The position numbers were made by a program, and so were the translations under genes. The notes beneath the pieces are model-generated. The model was not told where the DNA came from. It saw nothing but the letters and a program-made list of their open reading frames with translations, and made no database searches. Positions 60,974 to 64,000 of a DNA stretch of 64,000 nucleotides are shown here, one piece after another; the stretch's first letter is position 1; the number at the start of each line of letters is the position of its first letter. The stretch is from Amycolatopsis eburnea (lineage in GTDB: Bacteria > Actinomycetota > Actinomycetes > Mycobacteriales > Pseudonocardiaceae). Location: NCBI RefSeq assembly GCF_003937945.1, contig NZ_RSEC01000053.1, positions 1 through 64,000 on the forward strand, in the 5' to 3' direction.

Positions 60974-61097
60974 CCGCCTGATCGAGGCCTATCACTTTGA
61001 GCCGGGCCCGCAAGCTTGCGTAGTTCTCTCACGTTGGTATGCCGGTTGCGGGCCCGGCTCAAAGTGATTTGACGGCCTCAGGCGACGGGATGACCAC
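60958..61097. repeat. imperfect inverted repeat that includes the tetR 3' end
   Basis: Arms of about 52-56 bases at 60958-61013 and 61046-61097 pair with only a few gaps; the inner 23 bp (60991-61013 with 61046-61068) are exact. The right arm contains the last codons and stop of the TetR gene, so the left arm is a copied tail of that gene in reverse. The loop is 32 bases. Confidence 0.75.
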
Positions 61098-61665
61098 CCG
61101 GCTCCTTGGTGTTCGACCGGTGCGCGTTGCGTAGGCCGTCCATCAAGAGGTTCAGCAGGCGGGCCGCTTTGGCTTCGTGCTCGGGGCGGGGGGCTACCGT
61201 GAAGATTCCGATCAGGGACGCTGCGATGTCCTCCGCGCTGACGTCGGCGCGGAGGTCGCCTGCCTCGTTTCCGGCTTCCAGGAGTTCGGTGATGGCCGCC
61301 AGTAGCTCCGTGCGGGTTTGGGCGTGGGCGATCTCGCCGGACTCGATCATGGCCAGCAGCGTGTCGAGCATGCCGTTCTTGGTCGCGATCCAGTCGCCGA
61401 ACAGGTCCATCCAGCGGCGCATCGCCGCAGCCGGCGGCAGCCGGCCGAGGAGCTCGCGGGCGCCTGTTGTCAGCCGCTCGACCTGGTCGCGGTAGACCGC
61501 GTCGACCAGGGACTCGCGGGTCGGGAAGTGGCGGTAGAGCGTGGCGATGCCGACGCCGGCCTCGCGGGCGATCGCTCGCATCGAGGGCTCGGTGTCCGCT
61601 GCCGCGAACATGCGGGTGGCCACTGCGAGCAGCTGGTCGCGGTTGCGGGTCGCGTCCGCGCGCAT
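61078..61665 (-). CDS. TetR-family transcriptional regulator
   Basis: A 195-residue TetR protein. The helix-turn-helix is at about residues 20-55 (RAIAREAGVGIATLYRHFPT, then RESLVDAVYRDQVERL). The C-terminal ligand domain is helical (LLAMIESGEIAHAQTRTELL). ATG 61665 has GAGG 5 bases upstream and is chosen over a TTG at 61680. It is divergent from the oxidoreductase gene, with a palindrome in the 90-base gap. It probably represses that gene and itself. Confidence 0.88.
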   Translation of the reverse strand: MRADATRNRDQLLAVATRMFAAADTEPSMRAIAREAGVGIATLYRHFPTRESLVDAVYRDQVERLTTGARELLGRLPPAAAMRRWMDLFGDWIATKNGMLDTLLAMIESGEIAHAQTRTELLAAITELLEAGNEAGDLRADVSAEDIAASLIGIFTVAPRPEHEAKAARLLNLLMDGLRNAHRSNTKEPGGHPVA

Positions 61666-61714
61666 CGGCGCCTCGGTCAAAACGGATCACGCTCCGGTTG
61701 TGTTAGGGTCAGAT

Positions 61715-61734
61715 AAACGGAGCATAGTCCGTTT
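61715..61734. promoter_or_regulatory. TetR operator palindrome
   Basis: AAACGGA (61715-61721) and TCCGTTT (61728-61734) are perfect 7-base arms around a 6-base centre, midway between the divergent TetR and oxidoreductase genes. This is the natural binding site for the TetR protein. Confidence 0.78.
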
Positions 61735-61755
61735 CGAGTCCGGAGGAGACAGGTG

Positions 61756-62718
61756 ATGCAGGAGCACAGGAGCAGGGCCGTCCGGCTCGACGCGTTCGGC
61801 GGGCCCGAAGTCCTGGACGTCCGGGAAGTGCCCGCGCCGCAAGCCGGCCCGGGGCAGGTTCGGGTGCGGGTGACCGCGGCCGGGCTCAACCCGATGGACT
61901 GGATCATGACCGCCGACGCCGACACTGCCGCCCGGTTCGGGCTGAGCCTGCCGGCGGGGTTCGGGACCGACTACGCGGGCGTCGTCGACCAGGTCGGTGC
62001 CGGGGTGACCGGGTTCGCGGCCGGGGACCGGGTGTTCGGGAGCGCGCTGTCCCGCGCGGCCGCCGACTTCGTGGTGGCCGACGCGGCTGGGGAGGTCGCG
62101 GCCAACGAGGCCTACCGCACGCCCGACGGCGTCGACGATCGCACCGCCGCCACCCTCGCGATCGCGGGGCGCACGGCGTCCGCCGCCCTCGCCGCGGTCG
62201 GGCCGGGCCCGGACGACACGGTGCTGATCGGCGGGGCGGCCGGTGGGGTCGGGGTGTTCGCCGTGCAGCTGGCGCGGATCGCCGGGGCGCGGGTGATCGG
62301 GACCGGGTCGGCGGGGTCGGCCGGTTACCTCCGCGAACTGGGAGCCGAGCCGGTCGTGTACGGCGACGGCCTGGCCGACCGGGTCCGAGCCCTCGGCGGT
62401 GTCACCGCTGCCGTCGACCTGCACGGGGTGGAAACCGTGCACGTCGCGAGGGAACTCGGCGTTCCGGACGGTCGCATCTGCACCATCGCCACGCAGGTCG
62501 ACGGCGTGACGGCGGCCAACGGGGCCAACGCTCCTTCCGGTGCGCTGCCGGAGATCGCCCGGCTGGTCGCGGCCGGCCGGCTGCGGGTGCCCATCGCGGC
62601 GGGGTTCCCGATCGAGCAGATCCGGCGCGCGGTCGAGCTCCAGGCCGGCCGGCACGTGCGGGGCAAGGTCGTCATCGATCTCCAGCTCGACCCGGCCGGC
62701 GCGGGCCCGTCGCTATGA
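61756..62718 (+). CDS. NADP-dependent zinc-free quinone oxidoreductase
   Basis: A 320-residue medium-chain dehydrogenase without zinc ligands. GGAAGGVGVFAVQLARIAGA is the NADPH-binding loop (about residues 160-179), and the end strand VIDLQLDPAG fits this branch (quinone oxidoreductase/zeta-crystallin-like). It likely reduces quinones or enones. ATG 61756 has GGAGGAG 7 bases upstream; a GTG one codon earlier is possible. It is controlled by the divergent TetR protein, which suggests an inducible detoxification response. Confidence 0.88.
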   Translation: MQEHRSRAVRLDAFGGPEVLDVREVPAPQAGPGQVRVRVTAAGLNPMDWIMTADADTAARFGLSLPAGFGTDYAGVVDQVGAGVTGFAAGDRVFGSALSRAAADFVVADAAGEVAANEAYRTPDGVDDRTAATLAIAGRTASAALAAVGPGPDDTVLIGGAAGGVGVFAVQLARIAGARVIGTGSAGSAGYLRELGAEPVVYGDGLADRVRALGGVTAAVDLHGVETVHVARELGVPDGRICTIATQVDGVTAANGANAPSGALPEIARLVAAGRLRVPIAAGFPIEQIRRAVELQAGRHVRGKVVIDLQLDPAGAGPSL

Positions 62719-62830
62719 TCTGCGCGTGGCTGCACCCCACCGGGGATTCCTCCCGCGTATCGCCAAAAAAGCAACCGCTTAGTAGGCTCGCGGGCAACGA
62801 GCCCGTTTCTCAACGACGAGGAGGTCCCCC

Positions 62831-63592
62831 GTGACCGATTCCCCTTCCCGTGTCGCCGTGGTCACCGGTGCCGGCCGCGGCATCGGCGCCGCCGTGGCCG
62901 CGCGGCTGGCCGACGACGGTTTCGCCGTCGCGCTGCTGGACCTGGACGAGGCCGGTGTCAAGCAGGGCGCCGAGGCGATCGTCGCGAAGGGTGGCAAGGC
63001 CGTCGGTGTCGCGCTGGACGTCAGTGACGCCGAGCAGGTCGAGGCGGCCGTCAGCCGGGTGGCCGACGAGCTCGGCCCGCCCGTCGTGCTGATCAACAAC
63101 GCCGGGATCACCCGCGACAACCTGATCTTCAAGATGACCGAGCAGGACTGGGATTCCGTGCTCGGCGTGCACCTCAAGGGCTCCTTCCTGATGACCCGCG
63201 CGGTGCAGAAGTACATGACGCAGGAGAAGTACGGCCGGATCGTCAACCTGTCGAGCACGTCGGCGCTGGGCAACCGCGGCCAGGTCAACTACTCCGCGGC
63301 GAAGGCCGGCATGCAGGGCTTCACCAAGACGCTCGCCATCGAGCTGGGCAAGTTCAACGTCACCGCGAACGCGATCGCGCCGGGCTTCATCGCCACCGAC
63401 ATGACCGCGGCGACCGCCGAACGGCTCGGCATGAGCTTCGAGGACTTCAAGGCCGCGGCCGCGTCGCAGATCCCGGTGCAGCGCGTCGGCACGCCGGACG
63501 ACATCGCCAACCTGGCGTCGTTCCTGGTCAGCGAGGGGGCCGGGTTCGTGTCCGGCCAGGTCATCTACGTCGCCGGCGGACCGAAGGACTGA
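62831..63592 (+). CDS. fabG: 3-oxoacyl-ACP reductase (FabG-like SDR)
   Basis: A 253-residue short-chain dehydrogenase. TGAGRGIG is the NAD(P) loop, INNAGITRDNLIFKM the next signature, and NLSSTSALGNRGQVNYSAAKAG the catalytic Ser-Tyr-x-x-x-Lys (Tyr155, Lys159 approximately). The FabG family reduces beta-ketoacyl thioesters. The start is GTG 62831 with GAGGAGG upstream. A MaoC dehydratase gene follows after 5 bases; the two may carry out successive steps of a fatty acid or polyketide route. Confidence 0.9.
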   Translation: MTDSPSRVAVVTGAGRGIGAAVAARLADDGFAVALLDLDEAGVKQGAEAIVAKGGKAVGVALDVSDAEQVEAAVSRVADELGPPVVLINNAGITRDNLIFKMTEQDWDSVLGVHLKGSFLMTRAVQKYMTQEKYGRIVNLSSTSALGNRGQVNYSAAKAGMQGFTKTLAIELGKFNVTANAIAPGFIATDMTAATAERLGMSFEDFKAAAASQIPVQRVGTPDDIANLASFLVSEGAGFVSGQVIYVAGGPKD

Positions 63593-63597
63593 GCAGC

Positions 63598-64000
63598 GTG
63601 CGCGAATTCGACAACCTCGACGCCTTCGCCGCCGCGGTCGGCGAGCACCTCGGGTACAGCGAGTGGCTGACGGTCACCCAGGAGCGGGTCAACCAGTTCG
63701 CCGACGCCACCGACGACCACCAGTGGATCCACGTCGACGAGCCGATGGCGGCCGCGGGCCCATTCGGCGGCACCATCGCCCACGGCTTCCTGACGCTGTC
63801 GCTGCTCTCGGCGTTCGGCCCGAAGATCTACAAGGTCAACGGCATCAAGATGGGCATCAACTACGGCCTCAACAAGGTCCGCTTCCCGCAGCCGGTGAAG
63901 GTCGGCTCGAAGGTGCGCGCCGGGGCCGAGCTGGTGGAGGTCACCGACATCCCGGGCGGCAAGCAGGCGGTGTCGAAGTGGACGGTCGAGATCGACGGCG
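63598..64000 (+). CDS. MaoC-family dehydratase, truncated by window end
   Basis: The frame opens at GTG 63598, 5 bases after the fabG stop, and runs to the window end without a stop (134 codons seen). It carries the MaoC/hotdog hydratase pattern: FADATDDHQWIHVDEP with catalytic Asp and His, and the FGGTIAHGFLTLSLLSAF central helix. It is of the NodN-like or HtdZ-like type, an (R)-specific enoyl-CoA hydratase. The remaining codons lie beyond the window. Confidence 0.85.
   Translation, partial: MREFDNLDAFAAAVGEHLGYSEWLTVTQERVNQFADATDDHQWIHVDEPMAAAGPFGGTIAHGFLTLSLLSAFGPKIYKVNGIKMGINYGLNKVRFPQPVKVGSKVRAGAELVEVTDIPGGKQAVSKWTVEIDG

Larger units (their letters stand above)
60670..61077. other. intergenic region full of inverted repeats
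   Basis: This 408-base stretch between the TPR-regulator and the TetR gene holds no gene I support. It contains three nested or adjacent inverted repeats, listed next. Together they may form a double-acting terminator between the convergent genes. Confidence 0.6.

Overview
The window is high-GC actinobacterial chromosome, most like Amycolatopsis or a related member of the Pseudonocardiaceae. The evidence is the frequent GTG starts, two F420-type luciferase-like oxidoreductases, an Eis-type acetyltransferase, a class F sortase, many small regulators, and families of intergenic palindromes of the kind scattered through such genomes. The genus is an inference. I see no tRNA, rRNA, CRISPR array, transposase or phage capsid gene.

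Layout. 0.1-5.8 kb: an F420-type oxidoreductase, a YkvA-like membrane protein, a LysR regulator, a secreted choice-of-anchor P protein next to a lipoprotein class F sortase, and an MFS transporter. 6.2-11.4 kb: a three-gene formate dehydrogenase operon whose alpha subunit is read through an in-frame TGA. The TGA is followed by a hairpin that matches the bacterial SECIS pattern, so this is a selenoprotein gene and not a broken one. 11.3-17.2 kb: an MFS exporter, a LacI regulator with a palindromic operator, a small winged-helix protein, TerC, an Eis-like acetyltransferase and a LysR regulator.

17.2-41.3 kb: one long minus-strand operon of 21 genes encoding an extracellular-type contractile injection system (eCIS). 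From the promoter end it holds a DUF4255 cap-like protein, a carboxypeptidase-regulatory-like protein, sheath 1, tube 1, sheath 2, tube 2, a small protein, a LysM protein, a gpD-like hub, a spike, gp25, two baseplate J proteins, a Tail_P2_I protein with an extra repeat domain, three paralogous proteins sharing an F-x-x-GQ-L motif, an unknown protein, a tape-measure protein, an AAA+ ATPase and a small terminal protein. Most junctions overlap by 4-8 bases. A regulator with little more than a bacterial transcriptional activation (BTAD) region is divergently placed at 41.8 kb. A 26-bp perfect hairpin closes the operon at 17.2 kb.

42.7-64 kb is ordinary accessory chromosome. It holds a YCII protein with an ECF42-like sigma factor, a secreted lipase, a STAS/HATPase regulatory group, a zinc alcohol dehydrogenase, a Tat-exported GH64 glucanase, a roadblock pair, a CoA-transferase, an ECF sigma factor with a peroxiredoxin, a second luciferase-like oxidoreductase, a divergent NAD-dependent DNA ligase, an HTH protein paired with a TPR-response-regulator fusion, a TetR/quinone-oxidoreductase pair with an operator, FabG, and a MaoC protein cut by the window end. 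Between genes lie several palindromic elements. One sits between 26-bp direct repeats that each carry the stop codons of two convergent genes, which suggests insertion of the element.
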